Shown here piece by piece: positions 14,275-26,700 of a DNA stretch of 64,000 nt. The notes under the pieces were generated by a model. The model did not search any database. It was not told the DNA's origin and was given only the letters and a program-made list of their open reading frames with translations. The position numbers and the translations under genes were made by a program. Every line of letters starts with the position of its first letter. The stretch's first letter is position 1. This DNA comes from Owenia fusiformis (lineage: Eukaryota; Annelida; Polychaeta; Sabellida; Oweniidae): positions 27,564,740 to 27,628,739 of the forward strand of contig CAIIXF020000009.1 of assembly GCA_903813345.2 (NCBI GenBank). Reading direction: 5' to 3'.

Positions 14275-14437
14275 TAGTATTCGCGAATTCAACTGACGGC
14301 TGACGGTTTAACATACTTGTATATGGTCAACTCATTTAAATATGAATTGGATAATGACAGAACTATCCATATTTAAATGAGCTGTCCATAAATTAGTGGG
14401 TCAATCCGCAAGCCGGGAGTTGCATTCGCGAATACTA
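14275..14437. mobile_element. MITE family 1, copy A
   Basis: About 163 bp with inverted ends (TAGTATTCGCGAAT at left, ATTCGCGAATACTA at right) and an inner inverted pair around CTCATTTAAATATG. The same family occurs at 42856-43027 and 43814-43985. No coding capacity. Confidence 0.8.
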
Positions 14438-14879
14438 CTTAACTTTTTTATTTGTTTGTTTTAATTTTATTTGATTTAAAGTTGACATAAACATACAATA
14501 GGTGGATAAATACAAAAATGATACTGAATAGAATATGTGTGTAGTACCCTGCGTGCAGAGTCTAGTTACAAACTACCGAAGACGAAGCTCTCTTTTAAGA
14601 AGTGAAGTTGAACGGATGCAAAGGGTATGTTAGTAGTAGAGTCAAGTTGAAATATGAGAATGATGCTGTTATTGAATCCCATTCTGAAGACCACACTCTC
14701 TTTCATTGGGAACCTTTCTTACTTTATCGCCCTCTCTATCGCTATGTTTTCCAACGCTCTATCGTTACGCTTATTCTTTAAGCTTTCCACAACTCTCGAC
14801 AGTTCTACAGTTATTTTATCATGCTACCATTTCTCATTCTTCCCTGTGTATGACTTTACATTTATTTTATTTGGTACCC

Positions 14880-15065
14880 ATCTCTCTTTTGGGCTATAAT
14901 CTCTTTCGCTTATATTCGCTCTATCTACTTATCATCCTCTTCCTTTTCCTCACAATCTACATCTCATCCTCTTACTCTCTCTCTCTCATTTACTCTTCAT
15001 CTCTCCCAATCGCTCTATTTCCATCTCTCTCTTTCTCTCCATCCCCTCTCTATCGCCATCTGTTC
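14880..15065. repeat. CT-rich low-complexity tract
   Basis: A pyrimidine-rich stretch with many CTCT and TCTC runs. It keeps reading frames open in this area without encoding a recognisable protein. Confidence 0.7.
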
Positions 15066-18000
15066 CTCTCTCGCTGTCCATATCGCAAGAAATTTCCAAT
15101 TTACGAGAGTAAATAATTGGCTAAAACACTGTCAGTATTGCTAAGGAAGAATACCCAAGATTATCTGAAAATTTATGAATACAAGAGGAGTTTGGCATAA
15201 TGCTACAAAAATATACTCTCCATTGTTGGGACAACGTGTGACTAATCATTATGAATGTTTTTGTTATTTTGTTTGTACGTTTTATATAAATTTTCATTTC
15301 TGTGCCACCTATGATGTAACGTTGTTGGATGGAAAGTAAAAGTATTTACTGAAAGTATATGAGTAAATATCATGACAATTCTTTATTCAGTAATGGTGTT
15401 GTTAAAAAGATAAAGTAGATAGATCGGGCCTTTCTTCTAGGTTGTGGTATATAGCACTTGTACATCATATTTACCACATTGGTTAAGAACCGTAGCTGTT
15501 GTCAAATTGATTTTCATAAAATTTATTTATCTACTCGATTATCGATAATTATGTTGTTTATGTAAGTGTCAAACAATGGAAATATCGTTAATGTACATAA
15601 TTAAGTTGATTACCGTTAGCTTGATAGTGTAATTTCCGGATGTTGGTACAAATTACACTTCGATTTGGAAATATAATTATCCGTTTTGTAACAATGTGCA
15701 TAGAGTTTTATTTGTTCTTAACATCCCCGAAGGTTTCTGCGTATAATGGTAACTACATCTCCCCACGGTGAGCACTTGTTTGCCATATATAGTAAAATGA
15801 TAAAATACTCTCATCCCAGTCTGTCAGGTAGATGCGGGGTGAAATAAGAAAAGATCATCTTGTCTGAACTGTAAGTTTTGTTATATTTAAATGATTCAGA
15901 TACTGAATCACCCACACAAAACCCAAAGGCCAAAATTAAAAAACGCAATAAACGAAACCCCGATACACTTATTAATCAATACCAACTGTATCAAACGTCC
16001 CAATTAAAAAATGGATAATCTAAAAGTAGTAAATTTTCTTTCTAGAGAACAGGAAGATGATTATATTATGTTGTATGACCATTATCAGTAACGTTCTCAA
16101 CTTGAAATTTCTCATCAGTGGTTACAGTTTGAAGACAGCGAACTAAGCCAATGAATGAATAGCTTGTTAATGATGTATAAAATCCAATTCCACCAGTCAA
16201 AGGACAGCACAATTTGGAACATTATTGCCTTAATGAGCAATAGGGGCGGCTAATTTCTTTAGCTCATATAGCATCTTGGATGAATCGAAAGAACTGGATA
16301 AAACATCGGGAAATTCACTAATTTGTGTTCCATCAAGTAAACAGTTCATCTAGCAGATTTGAATTATCTTTGGGTGCAATAAGCTCATACCAACATAGAA
16401 TAAAAATCCATTGAACTGAAGTCTGAGCTGAACACGTTTAGAATTGCATACGATAAATAGATCGTACGTATGCATGCCGCATCTTCACAATTCATACGCT
16501 GACCATACTCCATGAAGTAAATCGTTAGTGTTTTGGATCATCCAGCTCTCATCTCTAAGACATCGATCTTTTATAAAAATCTTCTGCAGGATTAAGCCAT
16601 AAAAGACATGCATTAATCTCACAAATTCGCACATTATGACAGGCTATTAATTTGATGATACTGTTATGATCCATAATTCCTTCGCAAAGGAAAATAATCC
16701 CAGATAGTCGGAATTAATACTATTTATTCCGATTATTTTCCTATGCACTATTCTATAACTTAGCACTATTAATAGTCGTTTTTGTTTAAATACAACTACC
16801 TTTTAAATCAAAAGAAAAGCAAAAAGAGTGATTAATACCGTCAGAAAAGGCTGAAGAGTACAATCGAACATAAAGATATAAACTTCGACAACCCAATCAC
16901 CGATCGTAAGTATCAAATTCAAAACACACCATCTCCCCGTCGTTCAAGAAACATTATCTAAAACTATAAGACCATGGGGGGGGGGGGCATTTCAGTCATT
17001 CTGAGCCGAGAACATTGGGGCTATATTTTTGTATTCCCTCGGTGAAAGTGAATTGCATAATATTTTTTATAAATTAGCCCTGCAGTGATCATTACACGCT
17101 CATGTGTTATCAACAAAAATAGCTCATCCAAGCGCACTTACACTCTCACATTATTCTTTTGAAAGATATCACGGTGTGTTGCAATCGAACTCCCGTAGTG
17201 CACTAGCAACTAGCCGACACTGTTGACACACACGGTTAGCCGACAGGATTGACACATCGTAATTAGCGGTGTTAGTGCGCTTAGATGAACAGTTTTTGAT
17301 GAAAACGTGTGGCCATGTAATTTGCACATTATCAAATATTATGCAATTGACTTGCACCGCGGGCAGTTCAAAAACACATCCTAGGTGAAATTCTCTTTTT
17401 TTAATGCACTTGCACATTTCAAAATGTCAAAACATAATACACGTTCTGTACGATTTTTTTTAAAGAAATGTATACCATTAGTAGTTCTATTCCATACATA
17501 TTTTAAAGCTCGTTTGATAAGATATTTGGAGCTAAAACATGCATGCATACATCATCTTCTTCAGAAATAATTCTACTGAGCATCGAAATCAAAATTGCCA
17601 GCATAGTATCCTACAGACATGAGTGAAATTATTTCCGTTGACACCAACATGCACGTGAACTTTCAGATTTCCCGCTCTAAACAAACACGAAACACGAAGC
17701 TTAACGGTATTTAAACGCATACAAAAGTATGCGCGCGCACACATGATAGAGGTCACCCAGAGCATGTCATCAAAATGTCAATTTTCTCTGGAAATTTTTT
17801 TTTTCAACGCGTGAAAAGCTCAACCACAATTTTATCCATACTTGGACAAGACAGCAATTTTCAACACTGTTCTAAGTCCCCGGTGCATTTGGTAACTCTT
17901 TAGATCTATTCAATGGCACATCACACTTGATGTCATATATACCAGCCTTCAATTGGACAGTTTTCAAACCCTTGAATTGTGCACGAGGGACATATTTTTC

Positions 18001-18194
18001 GAGATAATGTACTTTTTAATACAAGAACCCTGGAAAACTATTACGGTATGTAGTTTACACAAGGAAAAAGACGTACAGAATGTGAAGAGAACCCAACTTT
18101 TTCAACCCTAAAAGTACTACAGTGTTGAATGTATTCAAAAAACCATTGCGAATGCATAATCTTACACTCCATTTCGTTGGAGACCAAATTCCTA

Positions 18195-19030
18195 CCTATT
18201 AACCTCATGGACGATTGTTTACACCCCACCCCCATAATAAGTATGGAAACCAAATTAATATACAGAGACATTCGTGTAAGATGATTGTATACATCCTCCT
18301 ATTATAAGTATGGAAACCAATTCCTAAATATAAACCTCGTGGATGATTGTATACATCCCCAATAATAAGTATGGAAACCAAATTTCTATACAGATACATC
18401 GTGTAAGATGATTGTATACATTCCCCTATTATACGTATGGAAACCAATTCCTAAATATAAACCTCGTGTAAGATTATTATATAATTCCCCTATAATAAGT
18501 ATGGAAACCAAATTTCTATACAGATACCTCGTGTAAGATGATTGTATACATTCCCCTATTATAAGTATGGAAACCAATTCCTACATATAAACCTCGTGTA
18601 AGATGATTATATAATTCCCAATAATAAGTATGGAAACAAATTCCTACATATAAATCTCGTGTAAGATGATTGTATACATTCCCCCATACTGATTTATCAG
18701 AGTCTCTCTTCTCCACCTAATGATTGTGTTTTCCAAGGGATAGTACACGCTGTGAATCCCACAATGACATCCCCCAATAATATGGAAACCAAATTTGTAC
18801 AGATAAACCTCTTGTCCATGATAAATCTATACACCCCCTCCAGATTCCTGCAAATAACCCTTCTGTACATATTGATTTTATACACTCCCCCTCCATAATA
18901 TGGAAAATAAATTCCTGCAAACAACCCTTCTTTACATAATGATTGTATACACCCCCTCCTTAATAATATAGAAACTAAATTCCTGCAAACAATCCATCTG
19001 TACATAATGATTCTATACACCCCATCCATA
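18195..19030. repeat. ~65-bp tandem array (minisatellite)
   Basis: The marker TATGGAAAC recurs at 18242, 18309, 18370, 18436, 18500, 18566 and 18629, giving spacings of 61-67 bp. Each unit also has a GATTGTATACA block and a CCTCGTG block. After about 18.72 kb the array continues as diverged units with TACACCCC blocks up to about 19.03 kb. It lies in the long interval between VAChT and the ChAT start exon. Confidence 0.85.
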
Positions 19031-20519
19031 AATCAAATATCTATTTTCATAATAACTGTAGAAAAAATATTATGGATTTCGCAGACGAGATCTTAAACAA
19101 AGAGTAATGGGGAACTTTTGTTTTTAGATTAATTTAGCGGATTTTTTCCTATTCAAAACTTCAAAGTACACAACCCTTGTGTATTGTAGCCTTTTTTGAA
19201 CTTATACAATAAAGTTGGTAAGATCTATACTGATTACTTACAACCCCCATCGGACACATTTATGAATATTTTCATTTTTGTTTTATGTATATTTGAAGGC
19301 ACATGCAGGGGAGATTAATCAATACGATGTATTTGGCTTGATTGCATCATTTAGTATGCCTTTACCTCATGCGATCCCCTGACGCAGATATGTTACATGG
19401 GTCTAAATTAAAACATTCTTCGTTTTATGTGACTAGCATGAAATGAACACCGTGTGGGATTGAATGGAAACCAGCTCGATTACGTAGATTGGCATTATTA
19501 ACTTATACTTAATTTCAACGTAGATATTAGGAACGTGTGTGTTTTATCTTGTCAATGAAATGAGTAAAAGTATTTCATTTGGGAAAATTTGAAGGACATA
19601 CTGCTTCTAAATTGTAGACTACTATTAATATCAAAAGTCGTGTAGTAAATAATGAATTGCATGTTTCTTTTTGGGAAAGGTCACAGTTTGGATGGAAAAT
19701 CCATTTACAGTACAGAGGCAACATGAATCTTTTGTTTTTCTCTAATCGCCAAAATTCAGTCTCTTGGGCTACATTGTTCAATGAAGGGCGTCCATGTAGG
19801 ACTTACTGCAAAGATATATGAGCTGACTGGGATTATTCGCAGCCCTGGAGAGCACCTACAATTATTTCTAAACGGTGATCATTTAATCAAATGCTAAAAC
19901 TCCTTGTATTGCCTTCGAGTTCGATGTGCTTTATTTCCATAAGCTACACTCGTCACAATTACGCTCGAGTGTTTCAGACCTTTTGATATGCCTTTTTAGG
20001 TCTTATCAGCATTAGTTATTTCAAAGTTTTAGTTGTCTTTTGATTGGATAAAACTAACCATCGGTCGTCAATTGTGTAAAACGCAACAGGTCAACTTGAA
20101 TTTGTCTGCGAATCTAAAACCTCATGAAAATATTAACCAGTGAATTGGGCTGTTGATAAGAAAATTGCAATTTTCAAGCAAAATCGAATCCAATTTGCAC
20201 ATGTGTCGATCTTAGACCTCAATCTTCAGTTAAACAAATTATTCAGAGAGCAATTTAAGGATTGGAATCAAATAAAATTGTTTGCTATTCTGAATGATGA
20301 ACAAGATCACCAATTCATTTCCTTGTAATGCAATTTCAAACCAAAATTGAAAAAAACTTCCACTGATTTTTTCCCAGTCAGTTTTAGTATGGTATATTGA
20401 TTCGTTTTATAACATTGGAAAAGTACATGTACATTGATAATTTTAGCTGATTTTTTAAAGTTTTACATTGAAAACTTTGAAATGATAATATGCACGATTT
20501 TGTTTTTATCTATTTGCAG

Positions 20520-20623
20520 AAAGTCAAAGTTGGACTGTGTTTGTGACAGAAAATACATGACGTAAATCCGGTACATCAACCAATTAAACAGTCTATTTTG
20601 GGTTAGCGCATGCGTTGTACCCC
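20520..20623 (+). other. ChAT start-exon 5' untranslated part
   Basis: A strong splice acceptor (TTTTTATCTATTTGCAG) ends at 20519, so this exon is spliced to an upstream non-coding exon. The leader contains a minimal upstream frame ATG-ACG-TAA at 20557-20565 and a second upstream ATG at 20610 whose 14-codon frame ends at 20651, overlapping the ChAT start out of frame. An in-frame TAA at 20585-20587 means the ATG at 20624 is the first usable start in this exon. Confidence 0.65.
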
Positions 20624-20701
20624 ATGTCCAACCCGGTCAGAGAATACGTAAAGCGAGTTGCATCTATTGATCTAGAATCATTCCCAAGATGGGACTTAAA
20701 G
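20624..20701 (+). CDS. CHAT: ChAT coding exon 1
   Basis: Encodes residues 1-26, starting [16 protein letters not shown] and ending in FPRWDLK. It ends phase 0 before a GTAATG donor. The start is the first ATG after an in-frame TAA in the same exon. The N-terminus is not conserved enough to confirm the exact start by homology. Confidence 0.8.
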
Positions 20702-23700
20702 GTAATGTATATAGAAAGGTAAAAATTAATTGATAAAACATGAAACTTCTTCAGTGATATTCTTTATTTATTTTATTTTTTTTATTATAATTTTTTTATT
20801 TCAAAGAATAAGCATGTTAAAGCAATTGCAAAAAACAATTACAGTACAGTTACATGATAAACATACATTTTACAATTTTACAATACAATATTCTTTATTT
20901 TTATATCACTGTCATATTCCTCTCTCTCAGATTTCGCTATGTCCTACACGTGACTAAAAATAACAAACTTCAACGGAAGTCACGTGACACGTGAATTTCA
21001 AATGATACCCAGTCAGGACTTAGTCCAGTTTAATTTTAGATTCATATATCCCTGGAAGTACACTGATATTTTTTAATTATACATCCATATTTCTTTTATT
21101 CTAGTATGAACAAGGGATATAAAAGTGAATACTAAAACAATTATTAACTTTTCTAAATTGAAAAAACTGTAGGACGAATTATATTATTTTAAATGGTAAT
21201 CACTGAATAAGCAATAGTTTACACCAATACATTTCGTACATCCTAATCTATTTTGTGCTGAAAATTAAGATTATTAGTTGGACAACTCATAAGCCCAGAA
21301 CAGTGGTTCAATAAAGACATTTTACAAAATTAGTTCTCATGGAAAGCATTGGCACAAAAGTATGAACAAGACTCTTATTGCCATTAATGCCATTTCAATT
21401 AATTTTGATTGTTAAGCTTATTCAGAAAATATAAGAAAACATTTTGTGCACATTAAATAATCTATCCTATGAAATATATAATATCATGAGCATAAAGCGT
21501 ATAAAGTGTTGAATTTGTTGATCTAATAATCGATACTTTTGCTACAAAAATGGTAATTTAATATTTGAAAATTAAATGAGCAACTTTTTCAAAGGCCATC
21601 TTTTTTAAGTGATGACAAATAGTATTTAGATGCAAAAAAATATGTTCAAACTGTGCACGGGGTCTTTAACGGAATGTGCATCTGGTAGTTGGTATACAAT
21701 ACTAATTAAATGAACTTGAATTGCACCTTTAAATGTAACTGTATCAATAAGGTGTACCAAAAGTGTCTAACCGAAAACCACGAAGACATCTTCGTATACT
21801 TCATTTGTAGTTCTTTGTTCAGGAGAAATATTCGAATCGTCTATTCTATTTCAATGTCTTATCACTACCGATAAGTCAAACTATATGGCGGATATGTCTA
21901 AGCCAATTACTCCCAATAGTGGGATGAAAAATTGCAGTACCACAAATGAAACGTCATACTTGTCTTTACTGGATGAATTCTATTAAAACACAAGTCATAA
22001 AAGCAATTCTTTTTACCAAACAATAATCCCGAAATTGAACGAGGGTGTATTACGACTCTTTCTGCCATAACACTTTGACCCCAGTTGGAATTGACTTTTT
22101 GTTGTAATTATAAAAACGGAAATCAAATTTTATAGATAAATTTCACATGGGAGTTTGATAAATATAACAAAAACGCATTTGATATGTTTTTAGTATTAAT
22201 TAATGTTTGGGAGCTTTATTTTTTGCTCCAGAAAGTCAATTCTAAAACGGGAATGGGTTGGTGTTCAATAAATATATAGTGAGCCAAATTCGATCCGATG
22301 GTGCGTGAAATTAGGTAAATGGTCCGCCTTGCTGTTAATGTTAGCGTTAAATTAATGTCATGGCATGTCTAATTCGTCAAAACTGGTGATCCAAATGAAA
22401 GATTTTAACACATAAAGCTATCCAATAAAGATAAAGAACGATCGATATGCCTTCACTGAATTACTCTCTTTCTGAGGAATATTGCTCGATGTTCCATCTA
22501 TTCAATGGTTCAAGTATTTAAAATCGTGGCGTTAAAGGCATATTCAAACATTCTATTTTATTTGAATTAAGATGGCACCTTTCCGTAATATGTCTACCAG
22601 AACTTATTGGATATGGAATTGGAGATTGTATTGAGTGTTGGTTTCTGACATCATTTAGAGACACCTTCACAGAGTATCTCCAATGACACTGTTTCCCACA
22701 CCCAGCTATCATGAATTGGCAAAGCATAATGATCAGGTTCTTAGAACTCACTGACAACTACTGTACTACACGTAATGCCCAAATGCCATTCATCTTATGC
22801 CTTGGTCACATTTGCTTTTTCACCACGGCGCCCGGCCGACTGTGTATTTTGTTCAAAATTGACCCATAAGTAAAGATTATTAGGTAGCTGAGCTAGTATT
22901 GCCTATGGATGGGGGACAGTCATTATGAAACACCCTGAAGCTGTGTACAATATTATTTGTTTAGGAATTGATTGGGAAGATTCAGTGTCAGTCGACGAGT
23001 ACAGTATTCTGTAAGAGCACGAAAAACTAATGCAGATCGATTGACAAAACCAAACATTATAGTTAGTCCAGTACTTTTATCGGTATACATTTATAATGTA
23101 AAATGATAAATCAGTATGTACCCAGAGAATTGAGCACATGAACTAGATCAATGAATAGACAAGGGCATATACATATTACATACGGGGTCTATAATGCCCA
23201 GTGTTTATATAATGTTGTATCTGACACTTCTAGAAACATCATATATAAATGGAGGATATCACAATTCTCGAATATTTAACTGGATGTGGTCTTAAATGTG
23301 AAAAACAAAAGTTAAGTATGCTTTCATAGTGAGTGAGTTAATGTGCGACTATTATTTAAATTTAAAAAATGTCACGATTCTTTTTTGAATTATGCTAAGC
23401 ATATAAATAAATCCAGTGCTTCGGGTTTAATTTCTCATCGATCATATTTCTATGTATTATAAATTGAGGTATTTTTAGTAGTATTTTTATTAATGTTATA
23501 TATTTTTGTTTTCTTGTTCTAACATTGCGTAACAAGGGATAGTCTAATCGTATTTTTATTTCATTAAAAAATTTCCACGAGTATTCAAGCTTCCCAACTA
23601 GTTTTTGAAATATATATACGTTCAACATTACAAATAAATTGAATTATTTCAATTATAACTAAATGAAATATATCTATATTTTAGAAACCCCTTCCAAAAC

Positions 23701-26700
23701 TGCCTGTGCCCAGACTTCATGACACTATTGGTCGCTACCTGTTGGCAATCCAACCGTTAGTTAGTGATGAACAATATGACAAAACTGCTAAACTATGTAG
23801 AGACTTCCTGGAGTCTGGCGGGCTGGGTGAAGAACTGCAAGAAAAACTCTTGGACATCGCGGATGAAAGTGACAACTGGGTATGTTATTTAGTGAGATTG
23901 ACAAATGTGTGGTATAAGTGATAAGGGGGTAAAGACAAATAAGAAACATGCTATTGTATAGCCAGTCATTAATATCATGTATATTTAAGTGCCAAAGTGT
24001 GACAATCCTTTCGCAATAGGTTAACATATGTATGAAAGTGCTAAATGAAATATGAACATAACGAACAGAATGTGTTAAAAGTCCCTTCGCAATAGATTAA
24101 CATATATTTACTAGCTGTGAACAATAATTCGTCAATGCTGTAGAGGTGTTCGAAATAAACTTCAAATTGAGACTCAAATACGAGCAAAATGATGTTTCAG
24201 TAAACACCAATTCCATTTGTTCAGTGTCATAATAACATTATAGGTTAATGGTGTTTACTGAAATATATCAGAAAATAAAAAAAATATTTTTAAAACCCAA
24301 TCAAATTACAGAAACTTGTTTGCGGAAATTAAGCTGATTCAAATACTTGTATTCCCTTTTCCTCCATTTTTACTGAAATTGTGTAAGTTCTTATTTTATA
24401 ATTAATTATGGCAACTATTTGTCAAAGTTCGGAGATAAAAATGAAATTTCGCTATAAACATTACAAAAATAATCTTATCTACCTTGGGTTTTCAACTAGA
24501 AGCCCATGTATCTACTAAACCGTTTCATTGAAAACCTGCATGTATCCATTAATGTACTCACGGTACTCATGATTGTCAAACTTCTCGCTTTTATTTCAAT
24601 ACGACTATGTCTTTACAGAATCTATGTGAGAGACCCTTTATCATATCTACCCTACAAAACAACAACCTTGAGATCATTATCAGAAACTTCGTAAAGTTAG
24701 AAATTCTATAAATATATTGTCATGGTAGAATAACAATTATCTTAGGAATCTTCATTTTTACAAGATACTTACACTTACGTAACAATAAGGTAAATTATTA
24801 ATTTCTATAAAAAACGTTTATATGTTTAATTTAGCGCCTGAAATACATAATTAATATGAATTGTTCATTGTTTTTGCTATCTACCAGGTCTATCAGTTCT
24901 GGTTGGACGATATGTATATGAAACCCAGACTCTCATTACCTGTGAACTCTAACCCTGGAATGGTGTTTCCCAAGCAATATTTCGAAGACCAAGACGCCCA
25001 ACTGAGGTAATGAAATACATCTCTATAGTTAAAACATTGTATTCGTACGTATTTAACGTTTTATTTTCATATTTATTTTTATATACATGTAAAAGTTATC
25101 ACACTCCGATTATATTTAAAAAATTACAAAGCATAATAATACAATAAATATTATTATTTACAAAGAATTACGAGAAAGAAGTATTTGTGTACCTAACGAA
25201 CTTTCCTCCAGAGAATATTGGATAGGTTAGGACTTTTCAGATCTGCCACATTTTCGGAAAATAGTATAAAAAAATTCCCCTCGGGAATATCCTGTCCACT
25301 TGCATGTTCCCTCTGCCTGCATGCCTAGGGAACATGTCAGTGGACAGGATATTCCCTCTGGAAAAATATTTTGCACTATTTCACCAAAGGCAATCACTAT
25401 TTGTATAATAATCTGTCCATATCGTCAGCTCCTCTTTTTTAAATGTTAAATAACTCGATAATGACCACATATTTTAGATTTTACGAGGTAGGAGAAATAT
25501 TTTTAATATACAGATACATTTACGAGAGCTACAATTTAGTAGTATAAAATGTCACTCTTTGCTAAGTGCAATCTTCAGTCTCATCCAAAACAATTCCTTT
25601 TCTTTTTCTGCACCACTGTCATGTTTATCCCATGGCCATTGGAGGTATGTTATATTGTTCATCAAAGCTTTCATTTGTGCTGGTACTTTTTCTTTGTCAG
25701 GTTTTTCTAAAAATATTAGTATTATAACACTTCGTCTTTCTTCGAATAGTTTGAGAAGAGCCATTTGAAATTCAAAGCTGCACCATTTGCTCAAAAAGTA
25801 CGCTTTGCTTACGACCATAATCACACGCCGACTGTTGCGCATACACTCTTCAATATTTCCCGTGATTGGTTCTCCAACTTCAAAATCCCGTTGATGAATA
25901 CATAACCGGAAGAGCATCCGCTCGGGATCTAATTCTGGCAAGTTATTGAGATCATATAGTCCGATATCATCTAACAATTCTTGGGGACATCCATCTCTTA
26001 TTGTTTGCTGGACGTTTTCAACGTTTTCACGGAGATCAATGTTTGGAAGTAATTCTGTACGGATCCAGCCAATGTCCTGCCTATTGTACACAACGAATGC
26101 CGAATATTTGTAATGCTCTTTTCTTGTGGTATGGTTTTCGCAACAATCACTACGACATCTGTTGTATCTTTGCAAAAGACACCAGTATTCAATGTGCCAT
26201 CTATACTTCATTAATATGGCAACTATGGCACCAAGGAGCAACAATGGCCCCAATGTCGCCATCACTAGAGCAATTTGAAGATTATGGTCACAATCTATCC
26301 AGCTCAAGTCATAATTCGCAACGGTTTGGTTTTCCATAGACTTTGGCAGACCACATAGCTGATGTACTCCTTGTATCCACGTGTTGCATTCAGTTTCAAG
26401 GTATTTCCTCATCCAGTTACGGAAATCTCGCAACTTGCAGTCACAGAAAAATCTATTTTCTTCAATGTTGATATACTTTAACTTCTTTAAACCATGGAAA
26501 TTTCTAGGGTCCAAATAGGTGAGTAAGTTTCCTTGTAAGTGGAGGGCTTCGAGGGATTTCAGTTCATTGAATATTCCGTCTACAAGGACTCCCAACATAT
26601 TGTTGCTTAGGTCCAACACCTGGATATTTTCTCCCCCGCTGAATAGCCCAGGTACTATTAGTTTTTCGGTAAACTTCGACTCAGCAAGGATGAGTTCTTT

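Larger units (their letters stand above)
13590..20519. other. VAChT 3' flank and ChAT 5' intron
   Basis: No further gene is visible between the VAChT stop and the splice acceptor of the ChAT start exon. The stretch holds a MITE at 14275-14437, a CT-rich tract near 14.9-15.06 kb, a G run near 16.98 kb and a long ~65-bp tandem array at 18.2-19.0 kb; the remainder looks unique and AT-rich. I found no convincing canonical AATAAA for VAChT soon after its stop. Confidence 0.6.

Noticed and set aside
14706-15116. 136-codon Ser/Leu-rich frame
   Set aside because: Follows from the CT-rich low-complexity tract; no domain.
18041-19029. Several overlapping minus-strand frames with similar text (IIGECIQSSYT)
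   Set aside because: They are the 65-bp tandem repeat read through, not a gene family.
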